Shown here piece by piece: positions 12,901 to 27,500 of a stretch of 64,000 bases of DNA. Location of the stretch: positions 384,001-448,000 of the forward strand of contig BROG01000406.1 in the NCBI GenBank assembly GCA_030159075.1. Direction: 5' to 3'. The first letter of the stretch is position 1. Each line of letters opens with the position of its first letter. The position numbers and the translations under genes are program-made. The notes below the pieces were generated by a model that searched no databases, was not told the origin of the DNA, and saw only the letters and a list, made by a program, of their open reading frames with translations. The DNA comes from Atrina japonica. Its lineage: Eukaryota > Mollusca > Bivalvia > Pterioida > Pinnidae.

Positions 12901-15900
12901 GACTGTCTATTCTCTGATTACAAAGTTATTTGTTAACAAAAAAATATTAATTTTGTCATTATTAGGAAAATTTTATCCTACCTGCACTGTTACATAACAG
13001 CAGTGACTTAATAAATATAAAACAGTAATATTATTCAAGTGTTTTTATATACCATATCTTATGAAAAAATTTGGCCAAAAAGTGTCAAGAATATTATGAA
13101 TCAGATGGTCAAAGTTGGACAAAATAATGCTGACCAAAGGTTTTTTTGAAATCTCCAATGCTAACCAAACATTACATTGTTGACCATAAAGTTTAAGAGT
13201 AATTCTATGTAAAGACCAAAAAATTATTTAAGTGCTGAGAAATGATTTTTTTATTTTTCAAGACTTTACCCCCCAAAAATGCAGCATAGAAATTTTAAGA
13301 TACTCTGGCCTAAAGTTTGAATAAGTCTTATAGAACAATATATTATAAAATCAGAGCGGGTATTTTTTTAGTTTCTTAGCATCGGTTAATCAAGGTTTGG
13401 CTATTCTAAGAATTTTCAACGTATATAGTTCAACTAAAATTCTCCTATCGTTTCAAATCTTCATAATATATAGTTCAACTAAATTTCTCCTATCATTTAA
13501 AATCCTCATAATATTTTTAAATCTAACTTTCAAATATAGTAAATAACAACTGCCGAGATCAAATAATATATATAATTTCATTATATACTGTATTAGAAAT
13601 ATAATATACCTTAATATACCTTACCCCCAGATTTCCGCGTCCGTTCAAATCAGGTCTCTGACATTGTCTCTTTTCGAAACCGATTCTATAGTATCTCGTA
13701 AATCTTGATTTTTACACAAAAATATGCTATTTGGTTGTAATTTGATAATATTTAGAGACAACTATGATCATATACAATAATTATATTCAGTTTATCTTAA
13801 GTCAAAAAGCTTCAGATTAGTGTAAATTGACCTGACATCTCAACTCCGCCACTGAAATCTGACTACTAATTTTAGTGCGCTTTCATCAGCCAAAATCTAG
13901 GAAATCTAAAACGAACCAAAATTTGAGCAACTTTTTACTGAAAATAATTCAGAATGATGTCCTTAGTTATCTTTGAAAAGATTACTTAAATAGAATTAGA
14001 ATGGGTGAGAAATCAGCGATTATTTATTTCGAATCCGCCGCTAATCGAATCCGAAAACACTATACTATCAGGAATCCGACATTAGCATCCTTTTCGATCC
14101 GACTCTGTAGTATATCTAAGCGATTACAAATTATGATATGCTAACGAAAAATAAGTGATTTTAATGTCATTTAATGGTATATTTAGAAGGATATCATCAT
14201 AAACGATTGTGATATATATTTTACTTAAAGTTTAAGTATAACAAATTAACTTAAATTGATCTAATACCTCGACTCCGCCGTCGAACCGACTACTAATTTT
14301 TGTGTGCCAACGTAAGACAATGTCACGTAAATCGAGTCCAAAAATTATTTTGTATAATTTTCTACTGTGAATGATGTAAAATACCGCAATAAAGATATGC
14401 TACAAATATTGTGTTCTTTGAATAAGTATTGGGGAAGAAATCAACAATTATTTGTTCGAATCTGCCGATTCTCAAATCTGACTCCACCTCAAACTACTAC
14501 TTTTAGTGACCGCCTTAATCAACGTGAGATAGACACTCTAGTTTATTGCAAACGTATTGTGGTAATTTAAATAATTTTGTATAATTTTCTACTGTGAATG
14601 ATGTAAAATACTGCAATAAAGATATGCTACAAATATTGTGTTCTTTGAATAAGTATTGGGGAAGAAATCAACAATTATTTGTTCGAATCTGCGGATTCTC
14701 GAATCCGACTCCGACTACTTCTTTTAGTGACCGCCATAATCAACGTGAGATAGACACTCTAGTTTATTGCAAACATATCGTGGCTATTTTTAAGCGCATA
14801 ACTGACCACGATTTCAGCTGTATTGACAGAGTGGAAACGGAAAACATTCAAATTCTGGTTTGAGAAAACGGGTAGCGATAGATTTGGATGTAAACACCCC
14901 CAAAACCTAAAAATTGGTCGTATTTACGAGTGATTTGGTTGCATTATGGATCTATTTTTATTGCAAGTACGATTTCTTGTATCCACATTAAGTACAGAGT
15001 TCATTTACTATTTTTCTTAAAGAGTTCTCTTTTGGCACGGATAACAAATTACGTTGATGTTGTCCAAGGAATTATTAATTAGTGACAAAAATATCCACTG
15101 AGATATTTTGCTGTTCGTTTCTACTAATGTTACTTAAAGACATAGTATCTACGATTTCCTCAAATATTTCAATCTCAATTGTTTGGGTCAAATATGTTAA
15201 TATTTGGAGATAAAAAACGAAAAATTGTTGAATTAAAACACATAGAAGTATAGTTTTATTGTATTTCACAACTTTCCACGTTTTTTTTATTTTTTGTCGG
15301 TACGACAAAAATTCGTTTGCAAGCCCGCCCATATTCATATAACCTTAACGTGACCTGTATTTGCGCATGCGCATTTCCATTGTTGATAGTGAAAAGCATG
15401 GCGTCCAAAGCAAAAACAAATCGTGGCCGACCTGTTAAATTGACAGATTCAGCTAGAAAAAGAAATCGGAAAGAAGTTCTGGCGAAATACAACAAGACCA
15501 AGATAAATATTGGAAAGGAGCATGATCGATGGATAAGCCTCAAGGACCGTCTAAATGTAGGATCTCACGCCGAAGTCGAAATTGTAAATAAATCAACACG
15601 TGCTTACCTCAGCATCCATTGATTGATATCGATACGATCTAGGTCATTGCGTGTGCTTCTGGGATTGTTTCTGTGCATAATTAATGAGTTTGATTCTTAC
15701 AGACGACGACAACAAATCAGCATTTATCCATTAATTACGCTAATTATACAAAAAAGTGTCGACGTGGAAGATCATTATTCAGTCATATCTTCGATATTTC
15801 CGCAAAATTGCCGACTAAAAAAAATAACCATTTTCGTAGATACTATGTCTTTAAGTCACTAGAGAAAAATGAGCGATTTCCTATGCTGCGTTTTTACAGA

Positions 15901-18900
15901 GGCCTGATTTAAATTTGCACGGAATTTCCCTATATTAACCTAAAAACCAACTTTCAACAGGCCTTTTTTCAAAAACGGAGGCATTACGATCCCCGATATT
16001 TTCTACCTTGTTATATAAACATGTTAAGATCAACAATTAATACAAAAAACTGCTGTCAAAACCGACATAAATATCACATTTCATGAAATTTACGTAATAT
16101 GGCTATTTCCATTAGGTTACCATATTCAATATAGATAAATGACCGTTGCTATGGTAACGAGGGAGTTTTACTGGGAAAAAATTTCAAGGTTTTGTTACTC
16201 TCATGCAAGGCTATCATTGTGACCAGCTACTTTCAAAATTTGCCATACACCATTTCTGACCAATTTTGGTCTTTATATAGAATTACTCTTAATTACTACA
16301 ATGGTGTATACTAAAGATTGAATAAAACCACAAATTATGATATGGCACCTAATCAATCATATCCATGCATTATATACATATATGTGATATAATTATCATC
16401 CAAGGCATGATGTTTAGGAAATAATAATGAAAGACATATCTAGTGTATCTACACTTAAAATTTCATATAATCTAATGACTTTATGTCCCAGAGTAAATTT
16501 GTCATCTTCAGTAAACATGTTGAAGGATTATCTACAGAAAAATGTAGTGCCACTCATTTATCAACTCATTTTTTTATATTTCGATTACTTTCTTTGTATT
16601 TGATACATTCACCATGATTTTGAATTACCAGGACAACAGTTTACATATCTTTACTGTCTGGGTTTAACTTGCATACAAGTTTTTTCTGGATTTAATACAA
16701 ACATGACATTTTCTGTGATTTAGAATTACCATGACAACAGTTTACCTATTTTAATAGTCTGGGTTTTACCTTGCATACAAGTTTTCCCTGGCTTTAAAAT
16801 GAATTACTGGCATGTCCCAGGTAAGTGTAAACTCTAGGTCCCTCTTGTTACCAGCTGGTACTGTTGTTTGTAAACAAACAGCAGCAGCACTTTCTTGTCC
16901 TTTACGTGCTAATGTGTTTCTACCTGAATAAGATAATAAATTAATTCATATATATCCAAACCAAAATATTGACTAACAGACTAGGAGTAATAATTCATCA
17001 ATACATGCCCCCTAAACCTCATATCCTGAGCAAAAATATAAAGTCTAAACCATAACATAATTTTCAAGTCAGTTTCTTATTTTTTACTCTGCATTATTTA
17101 TGCCACTCCTTCAGAGAACATACATATATGAGATTAGCACGCTTACACCATTACTAAGTGAATGCATGGTGAGCCATCACTAAAGTTCAAGCAAATTTTA
17201 AAAAGATGACACAAAATCTATAGCCCCCAGCCAATACACACCCTGTCTCACCTGTAGGTGACAAATGAATATCAATGCTGCTACCATAAAGTGTATAACA
17301 CAGTTATGCATGGGGAAACGAATACTGATGCAAAAAAAACCTTTGGAACTTCATTTGCATAGCTCATCAGATTAGCCCTGCATCACTGCCACACCTCTGT
17401 GTTGTGAAGCACAATCATACTAATGCATTGGCAACAAGAACCCAAAAAACCCTTATTGATTACCGGAATCCTCTCCCTTTCTACATAACCCTTTATCTAG
17501 GCTCATTAAATTCAACATTTTTGTTACTATGACTACATGTTTATCATGTTTACATTCACTACATACCAAATTTGAACAGAATCAGTCAGATAGTTTTTTT
17601 AGAAGATAATGAATTTTTTTTAAAGTTTACACAACACAACCGACAACAGTGGATTGTAAAGTGACAAAAGAAAACAAAAATCTTCCAAAACTATTTATGA
17701 ATTTTTGCAGCATTTCTTATTTTACCTTAAAACATGTAACTGTGTCATAAGTAAATGCAAAAAGGAAACATGAATCACTCATGGAATTTGGAAGATCACC
17801 AATTTTCAAAATTCCAGCAGTTGGGGACAGTGTATGTGAGACTATATAAGTCAATAATTGCTAAAACAAATTAGTTTACTAGAGGTTTAACATGCTTAGG
17901 TTAGGCCACAACAAATTAATATCTTGTTCGACGGAATCCACGCTCCGATTTTTCCGATTTTGTTTTTTTACTCTGGAAAAAAATCATCCAATCCGTGATT
18001 TTTTCGTTTTTTACTTTTCAATTCTGTTTCTGGTTTTGATTCATTTCGTTTCATTTTGCAGACTAGGTATAAATAGATTGACACTTGTTCATCATCATGG
18101 ATGAACTGATCAATGTCTTCGCTTCTGTGTGGGATAATAGTAGAAATATTCACCCAAATACTCTTTTTTTTCTTTGTAGAAGTTATTGACTTTTGGCGAT
18201 TTGTTTGAAAAAAATTATTTCAAAGGACGACATGCTAGGCCTCATCATGGCTCATGAACATCAAAATTATGGGATACTACGAATTACCAAAAACACAGTA
18301 TATACTGAAAACATGGTACAAATCACCAAAAACACATTATAATTTGCAGAAAACACGCATGTATGGACTCAAAATAATCCAAGGAAGTATCTTAAATGCA
18401 TTTTTGTTAAATGAATCAATCTTGCAAAACAATTTAAATTTTATCAACATGTTTAACAATATTTGACAATGAAAGTTTCTGATAAGACTAAGAGATAAGT
18501 TCAGGAGCTAAAATTTTGTCTTCAGAATGAAAATATATTTAACTGATACACTCAAATGCATGTTTTCAGCAATTTGTGCCATGTTTTCGGCAAACTGTCT
18601 CATGTTTTCGGTAAATGACCCATGTTTTTGGTAATTTGTAGGACCGTTAAGTCCTCAGATGTTGTCTATGTGAATTTTTCTTTCTGTGAAGAACTTGGGA
18701 CTGAAATTTATACAAATTGTTGTTTTAAAACCTGAGAGTGCCCCAGATGGTGCTGCTTCATCTTGTTCTAATTTAACAAAAACAAATGCTTTCAAACTTT
18801 TGATGGGCACAGTGAAAAACTTTAAAATTATTGTTAACTTCAAACAACAAATTGAACTTTTTGTAATATACACCCAAGTAATTTTAAAGTTTATTGTTAA

Positions 18901-21531
18901 ATCACTAGTTGTAATATTCCTGTAGTAATATTTTATCAATAATACTGTATTCTTACATTACTGTATTGAATAATTCTTTTTAAAGATTTTGATCTTTTTT
19001 ATCTCTCTGGGAAGTGAAGGTTGATGCAGATATGGAGTATATATCAAGGCATAAACATTTCATTCACTGAAAGAAATGGTGACTGGCTGAAAATAAGACA
19101 TCTATACATGTAGTTTTTCACAGTATTTAATATCACCTAAATGTACAGAAAAATACATAATTTGCAGCAATCATGCAAATGAAAAGTCTTTAATATGGAG
19201 TGTAAGTTAAAAAATATTATTGGAAAATTTTTTTTCACTTCACATAATTTTCAAAAGAAAAAAAAAATTTGCTTGCCGCCGCTTTGTTTTTGTCATTAAA
19301 ATCCGAAGAACAAGATTTTTTTGGTATGGCCTCACTAGCATTTCCTTGGAGAAACAACCAACAGTTCTGAGTCAAGTCAATGACTTCTCTAGATACTGAC
19401 ACATATTCATAGCAACAATATGAATCTGTAATTTTAATGTTAAAGATTTCATCATTCAAGTTCTTTGGTAGTCACAGGATTTCATAAAATTCAGTATAAA
19501 GTGAATTTATTTTTATCATAAAAAATAATGTATTGAAAATATTCTATTAAGGCATTTGACATAATGAGTTCTTATAATAGAAGCATGTGGGGAAATAATG
19601 AAGTACATCTATTAATATTGTATCAATTATGTTAAATGTCAATGTAGTTATATACTGAGGAAAATTGGACCTCCATGGCCAAAGGGGTTAGAGCATCACA
19701 CTTTTAATACTGCAGTCCCTCACCTCTGGTCAGCATAGGTTCAAGCCCAACTGGAGCCTAAGCTGATATTGTGAGTTTGCCAGTTTACATGCAGAAATTA
19801 AAGCCTGTGGTCTCCTTCCATGTACATCAGTAACAGGTTCTTTTTGTGAGTTTGCCAGTTTACATGCGGAAATTAAAGCCTGTGGTCTCCTTCCATATAC
19901 ATCAGTAACAGGTTCTTTCCTTCATCATTAACTCATCAACCAATCAAAAAACAATGGACTCTTCTCTGCAAATCTATGATTTAGAACAGTCCAAATGTGT
20001 CTTTAGGGGTTAATGAGTTAAAAAACTTGATGCCATTATATAATTAAGGATTTTTTATCATTCAAACAAACCAAGGAAAAGAAGATCAGTCATCTGAAAG
20101 TAAACTGGCAATTTTCCACATCCCAGCTAAATGCTATACCACTAGTCCATTACAAGCAGTACAAGTAAAAAGCAAAAAATGAGGACATATGCTATGGACC
20201 TGTGTCGATGCAGTTGTTAACATGACCCAGACCTCTCACATGCAAGGTGAATATTTTAACCACTGAGCCAATATTAGCAGTATCATAAAGTCAGAGAGAT
20301 AAACACACCACACTCGATATTGAAAGTCTTACCTCCTCCAGTTGGAATAGTGATAAGATTAAGAATAACTTCAGCCGCAGTCAAAAAGATTTGAAGTAAA
20401 AATGAGAACAAAACAGCCGCTGTACCAGGTTTGTCTTTTGGATCTAGAAAATTAAGTAATTTCTTCATGAAAAAGTCCTATTTTTACCTAAATATAGACC
20501 CATTTTTCTCAGTGCAATATGCATTCAAATTTTAATAAAATGGAAATGATTTCTTGGAAACCATATCTTTTTAAATATAGTAAATTCATACTCTGATTAC
20601 GAGAAACAGTAACTATAAAACAAAACCACTAAAAGGTTCACATTTTCAAATGAGCGAGAAAAAAGATTTCTGCAGGGGAAGCAATTAAAATGCTACAATT
20701 AAATTCTTCCATAGTTTAAGGCTATTTAAGTGGCATTTTTTGCAATGCACAGAGGAGAGCATTAGATTTTTTTTCCATTTGAAAATATTCCATCATCATT
20801 TAATTTCCAGTCTGTTTACTACCTTACAAATGAACAAAATGAGGCAATAATCATTTTGAAATAGAATAAATTTGAAACTGATCACTAATCAGACCCCTGC
20901 GATATCCGTCACATGATCTTAAATCAAATTTATTTTCATAAACTTGGTTACAATGTTTTTGTGAAGAATTTTTTTTACTCAAAATACATGTATAATAAAA
21001 TGAATGTGGCTTTACTGTAGGTCTTGGTTTAAATACTTTCTTTTACTCTAAATAAGATATATTCAAACTGATTTAAACAAATGATATCAAAATAAAATTC
21101 CAAAACGATTTAACTACAGACATTATTATGTATACTAGTCATATTAAATTATTTTGACGTTTTTCATTCCATTTAAGCCTAAGTAATCTTTGATTTTGAC
21201 AGATTTGTTTCTTCTACTGGAGGCAAATTTCATAATTTGTTTTACATACTGTTTTTTTTTTCTAGCTTTATTAAACTGCAATTAGTTGAATCTGGCTCAG
21301 TGGTTCCAAAAAAATGGAAATATGAAAATTGAAATTGGTATATACAACTCCGTGTGGTGTTTCATGAAAGGTAAGAAATCTGTAATCCTGAATTTTGCAC
21401 CAGTGTAGTAGCCAATTCTTTTCCCAGGAAAAAAAACTGGCCAGCCAATTTTTTTCCCTTGGGAAAAAATGGTTAGTCAATTCTTTCCCCCAGTTGAAAT
21501 TTTTCCTGGGGAAAAAAATGGCTATCCCCTG

Positions 21532-21576
<45 letters not shown>

Positions 21577-24500
21577 ATTAGTTGAAAGTAATGAACCAGA
21601 ATAAAGGCAATGAAAACTTTTGATACGTAAGTTTTTTCATTCTTTTGAATCAAAGTAAGGTTATTTTTAGATAATATTCATCTAACTAGAGTAAGAGTTT
21701 GTACATTTTAGCAAGGATTTTTAGATAATATTTTTCTAACTAGAATTAGACATACACTTTTGTTTATTTTTTTCTCTCATTGATGATCTAATAAGGAAAA
21801 AGTATTGGATAATAAATTGATTTAATTCATATATAGAATTTCACAAGTATCCTTTTAATGTTCATTAATATATAAATGAGTTTGGCTAGCATAATTTTTT
21901 CAGCTTTCATGAATTTTTACTGAGGCTGGCCAATTCTTTCCCCACTTAAAGAATTACAAAAAAAGAAATGTATTACAATTGCATATTTATGATTAATGAT
22001 TTTTAGCTCATGTGAAATGCTGCCCTATTTAGGTCAGAACTTACAACAACAACAACAAACATTAAAATCATAAGTGATTGCATGCAGTGCACTAGATAGC
22101 CTTTGTTGTAGGTAAGTTAAGTCACCTTTACTTAGACCATCTGAAAAAATATCTTGTTCTCAGAAACTGATTTAGAAATAGTGGTAGAGTTTTTATATGA
22201 TGTTTTTTTTTATCTCCATTCCCATATAGATAAGGTTTCCATGCTTTTTATGAATTATTCTTCTCAGTACACCACTCTGTTTATAAATGAAAATTCCTTT
22301 GAATATATGCATCATTGTTCAATTGTGTCGAAAGTAAGACAAAGTCAAAGACACCATGGAACTGCTTTTTGGTCTTTGATCAATATTAAAACTGAAAATA
22401 AGTATATTCATAGCTCATGCAGCTACACTACCTTTAAATCTTATGATTTGTCTCACAGTAAAAACAAATAATTTCATTCGTATTTTATAAAAGGGAATTT
22501 ATTTTCATGGGTAGGTGAATGTTCTTTTTATCAAATAGCAAGAACAACAATCTGTAGGCCAAATTTTCAGAGGCATGAGATTGTTTGAAAACATTATATA
22601 TCTTTTTTGTTCATTTAGCCTTATCTTTATTATTTTAGTTTTCCCTAGGTCCTTTTTTAATCACATAAGGAATTTGCTTATTGATACAACTACACTACCA
22701 AGAACAGTATCCTGACAATTTTCTTTGAGAAAGTTATATCATTTCTTAACATTCATTACATGTTTAGGAACTTCTGTTCTACAAACCTGGTTCTGAGTTT
22801 AACTTTCCATCTTCATTCAAGTCTTGCCAGATTTCCTGACCACTTCCTTTGGGATCAAAATGTAGCTTATGAGAAACTTTTGTGTCTTTCTATAAAATAA
22901 ATAAATATTTATGATGTAGTGAAGTATTATAGTTTTTAAAAGTCATCTGAACAATAAATGAATCAATTCCCTATGATATGAACATGCAATTTTGTCTGTA
23001 CATTTTGAGTTTAAAATCTTAGTTCATTTGATGTTCAGAGGTTAAGCTTAACTCGTACACCCCTAGAGACACATTTAAACTGACCTAAGTCATTGATTTA
23101 TAGAAGAGTTCATTGTTTCTCAGGGGTTAATGAGTTAATATTCCCTTCCTCTTATCATTGATACATGGATCCCATTCCAAGTTCCTGACTTTCTTCATAC
23201 ATTTCCTCTTTGCAGCCATAGTTTTGGGGAGACTTTCCTATAACACCGATGTAGTTTACATTTTTCTTGTCCCTGAATATAGAAGACTGCATTATATCCA
23301 GGGATGTATTGATGCTAAACATTCTACTAGATTGTGAGAAGAAATATCTTTACGATGTGAATGTTGATCATAATTGAAAACTCATCTTTGATCAGGTAGA
23401 TATCAATAAATACTAAGCAAAATATTAATATTTTGTTAATTTTTTAGGAAAGAATCTCAAGATATTTGATGAAAGCAAGCTGTTGCAAACAGACACATAG
23501 ATGAACCAAATACTAAATTCCCACCTCTTACATGCCTCACAAAATATTTGACTTTAGGCTTGTTGGGAGGGGGGGGGCAAAAATGGTTGACTAACCGTGC
23601 TTGTTCCTGCAATGCCATAAGTACACTTCATGTCTCGAATTTTCTGCCTCATAGAAACTCCCTGGATTTTTGTGCCCTCTCTGTCAATTTCAAATGCTTC
23701 ATTTACACATCCCCCGATACCATCCTCTTTTACTCCTCGACCATTTTTAAAAGTGAACATAATGCTAACATCTAGAGGTTCTGAACCACGGTTCTCTACA
23801 TTCCAAATGAAAGCTGCCATAGGGAAACTTGTGTCCTACAAATTGAAAATTAAAGAATCTGGTGAACATTAAAAGTGATTAAGTCCTTAAACAAATGCCA
23901 CAGGAATAGCAGAAGTTTACATATGTTTTCATTTAAAGATATCTTAAATTCTGTTTTAATCTATAGATATAATGAATACTTGAAAATCTTTGCTTTTTTA
24001 CGTCAGAATGCATATTCACTGGTCTTAAATTTGTTCTAAATTGCCACGATCTCATGGATGGCGTGTATGCCTGTGATTCAATTATTTAGTTTGAAAATTA
24101 ATGGGGCATTAGTTGTGTTTATCGAAAAAAAATATTTTGATTTTTTTCTACTTTTAATACTTGCACTTGATGTACAATAACAAATAAGAGCTTATACAAA
24201 GGCATGTAAAAATCTTATATTCCTATATGTTTTGTGAAAATAAAAGTCAGGTCCACTGTAGCATTCATATATGATTAGTAAGATTGAGTTAATCAATTGC
24301 AAGTGAAAAAGTGCCAAACCCGAGTTTCTCTAGCAATTTTCACAAAATATATAGGGATTTAAGAATATAAGTGCCTGTGTATATCTCTTTTTTGTTACTG
24401 TATATCAATGTAAGTCGTATAAGAAGGAAAAAATATAGAAAAAAACCACAGCTAATGCCCATTTTTAAGCTTTCGTCTTAAATAGTGAAAATTAAATGGG

Positions 24501-27500
24501 AGTGCGAATTTCCTGGTACAGTGATACATTAAATTCCCATTGCTGTACAGAAAGCAGATGAAACTAAAGCTTCAGTCAGTTTGGTGACAAGCAAATACTT
24601 ACCTTGTAGTCATGTGGGAAGACAGGTGACACTTGTCTACATGTCAGCTGTAAGTTGTACTCAGGAATATCATACACGGTCCATGATCTGGGATACAGGG
24701 CATGGTATACAGCATTTTCATGGGGAAATCCCCACTCCCAAGCGGCCAGAGATTTACCTTTTCTTCCTGTCAACACCTTCTGATAAACAGTTTTGTTATT
24801 TTTTCGGATACAAAGGATAAACTGCAAAATAAAATGTGTTAAGTTTAAGTTAAAACGTTTCCAGTCTAACAATGATCCAAACAAATATCCTGTCACATGT
24901 TCACAAACATTCTACCAATGAGCTTCCGCCACTGAGGTGTGGTCTTTCCATAAAGGTGGTCTTTCAAAAGAGACTTTATTCTGATTATTTAATTAAATTG
25001 TCTCAAGAGTTAGACACATGGACCCAGTTGCACATCAGGGCCCAGTTGCACAACACATTGTTAAATGTAACCTACAGTTAGCCCACTGGTTTAACATTGG
25101 TTAACTTTACATTAAATTTAACACTGGACCTGGTTGCATAACACATTGTTTAATTTAAACTACAGTTAGCCGACTGGTTTAACATTGGTTGAGTTCACGT
25201 TAAATTTAACAACCTGTTGTACAACTGGGCCCTGTTGTGCAACTTGTTCATGGTATTTCCGTACTAGCAATGGATAGTAAGTATATAAGCATCTTTATAT
25301 ACAGGTGATTGCTAAAGTAGGTTTTACGGTATCATTCAATGTTATTAGTACAGTAGAAGTGGAACCTGTCTTGAAAGACCACTCTCATAAAACACCACCT
25401 GTCTTTTGAGACAATATTTTGAAAACCACTTGGCTATATAACCCTTTAGATAAGATCTCTTTTGAGAGACCATCTGTCCTATAAGACAACATTTTTGAGG
25501 CAGAAAGGGTAAAGTAGAGAACTTAGTTACAATGTCCCAAGGAAGAGTCCACCAGCCCTCCACAAATAAACTGGCAAACTTTCTTAAACAAATCAGCTTA
25601 GGTTCCAGCAGGGCTCGAACTACACTGACCAAAAGTGAGAGACTTCATGGTTCAAAGCCCAATGCTCTAACCACTCTGCCATGTCTCTGTGTTATACAAA
25701 GAGAGATAACTCTTAGTATTGAATCATTATACAATGTATATGTGCACCCTCTCTGCTAGTTGTACTTTTTCCAGTTTAATACCACAGAGCTATATCCATG
25801 AACAATTTCCACAGTAGCTTAATGCTTTCAGTAAACTGAGTTCAATTAATATTTCCAGAGTGGCTTGGTGTATGGATAAAAGATTGTATTCACTACTTTT
25901 TAACATAAAAAAAAAAATAATAAAATCAACAAAATAATCTGAAATCTATAACCTGATTGGCTTGCACAACTTTGTAGTCATATATTCCAGGAACCATTTG
26001 AAAACGACAAAATTCCCCTCTGTATCCTCTGCCTATGGTACCACAGCCTATCCCTCCTATTGGACAACCTGTTTTTTTTTAAGAGAAAAGATACAATAAA
26101 AGTGTTTATGTACATTGTACATGACTAATTTGTATATATTTTCAGACTGATAATATTACATATGAATCTTGTGTCTACTTTACTGTATACGTGGAAATTT
26201 TCGCCCTTCAGTTGGTTATTTCCACCCTTCAGTTGGTTATTTCACTCTTTTACATGTTTTCACAAGAAAATATAATCACCCTGTCTTAAATTTATCATAG
26301 ATCACCATAGTCCTATACATGGCTTTAGAATTTTGCTTTCATTTTAAAAAAAAAATGACAAATATTAAATGGGGATGAAAATGGCCAGATTTATATAAAA
26401 TATTTAAATGTATTTAACATTGTAGGTTTTTGCTCAGTGATCATGCAATAATAACCTCTACTTGTTAATGACCATCTTCATCATACAAAAGTTTAACTAA
26501 CTACTACAGTAATAACACAGGATTAAGATTCCATCACTGGCAGCGATTGTTCTATCATCTATCTCTCAGAAATCAAAGTTGCTTGTTTTTAGAATGAGAT
26601 TTAAGGCATCCATTGCAAGAGTGAATATATAATTAGATTCAAATATATTTACATATATTTCCATTGCAATTTCAATAAATTCCAGAAAAACATATTACTT
26701 TCAATGAAATATTGTAAAAAAAAAGCTTCTTTAATAGATCAAATTCTTATATTTGATAACAATCAAATATCACATTGTGAATAATTATTGAACAGGAGTC
26801 ATCAAATAATTACAACAAATAGGTTGTTTTGTTTCAAGTTTTGTCATTAAGATCTGTGTTGCTCACTCTTCAATCTTCGGAGTGAGAAATAAAATTAGAA
26901 AAATCACTCGTCCCATAGGACTAGTGATTTTGAAAACCACTCGTCCCTAGAAACCTTAAGCTAGTCCAATTTTTTTTATAAACTTCTATTAAACCAGTAA
27001 GACTACTTATTCTTTTATTTGACTCACAGGGTTTTTCTGGGATGCGTCAAAGTTGCAATCCTGAGTCCCTGAGTCCCACAGGATGCTCAAGATTTTGACT
27101 TGGAAGTTTACACCTTTCTGTTAATCCCATAATTGCTTGTTGATTGTTTAATTGACATGTCCTAGTACCTGTGCATCCTTGTAATCACTGGTCATAAAAC
27201 TAAATGCAGGTAAAACTTTACCTGTGCCACCACTTATGAAAACATGTGTTGGGTGCTAGTTCACCTGTTTTATAATATTGTTTGTTGCTGAAGAAATATG
27301 CCTAATGAAGCATACATGCAGATAATATTATCCTCCAAGTGAATCATTGCTGAAAATCCTTTAATTAGATTTGAAACTCTGAAAGTCAGCGACGACATGT
27401 CAAACAACGAAGACCTCAGACCGCTTGTATCATTTAATTACATGTACAACATACAGCTCATTTTATGGCTATCAAAACTAATGTTTCAAACAAAAATTGC

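Larger units (their letters stand above)
15138..15850. mobile_element. Nested 713-bp TIR element flanked by TTAA
   Basis: AGACATAGTATCTACGA at 15,138-15,154 is repeated perfectly inverted at 15,834-15,850, and TTAA flanks both ends (15,134-15,137; 15,851-15,854). It carries an ORF and a promoter-like palindrome. Confidence 0.75.
13197..16288. mobile_element. 3.1-kb TIR element flanked by TTAA, GBA2 intron 8
   Basis: GAGTAATTCTATGTAAAGAC at 13,197 and its inverted copy GTCTTTATATAGAATTACTC ending 16,288 differ by one base over 25 bp; each is flanked by TTAA (13,193-13,196; 16,289-16,292). TTAA duplication is the mark of piggyBac-type elements, but no transposase was recognised inside. The interior holds degenerate tandem units and a nested smaller element. 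Confidence 0.8.

Noticed and set aside
18686..18925. 79-codon plus-strand ORF and its minus partner
   Set aside because: AT-rich, no homology seen, no splice or start context; within GBA2 intron 7.
24581..24820. 79-codon plus-strand ORF
   Set aside because: Antisense shadow of GBA2 exon 4.
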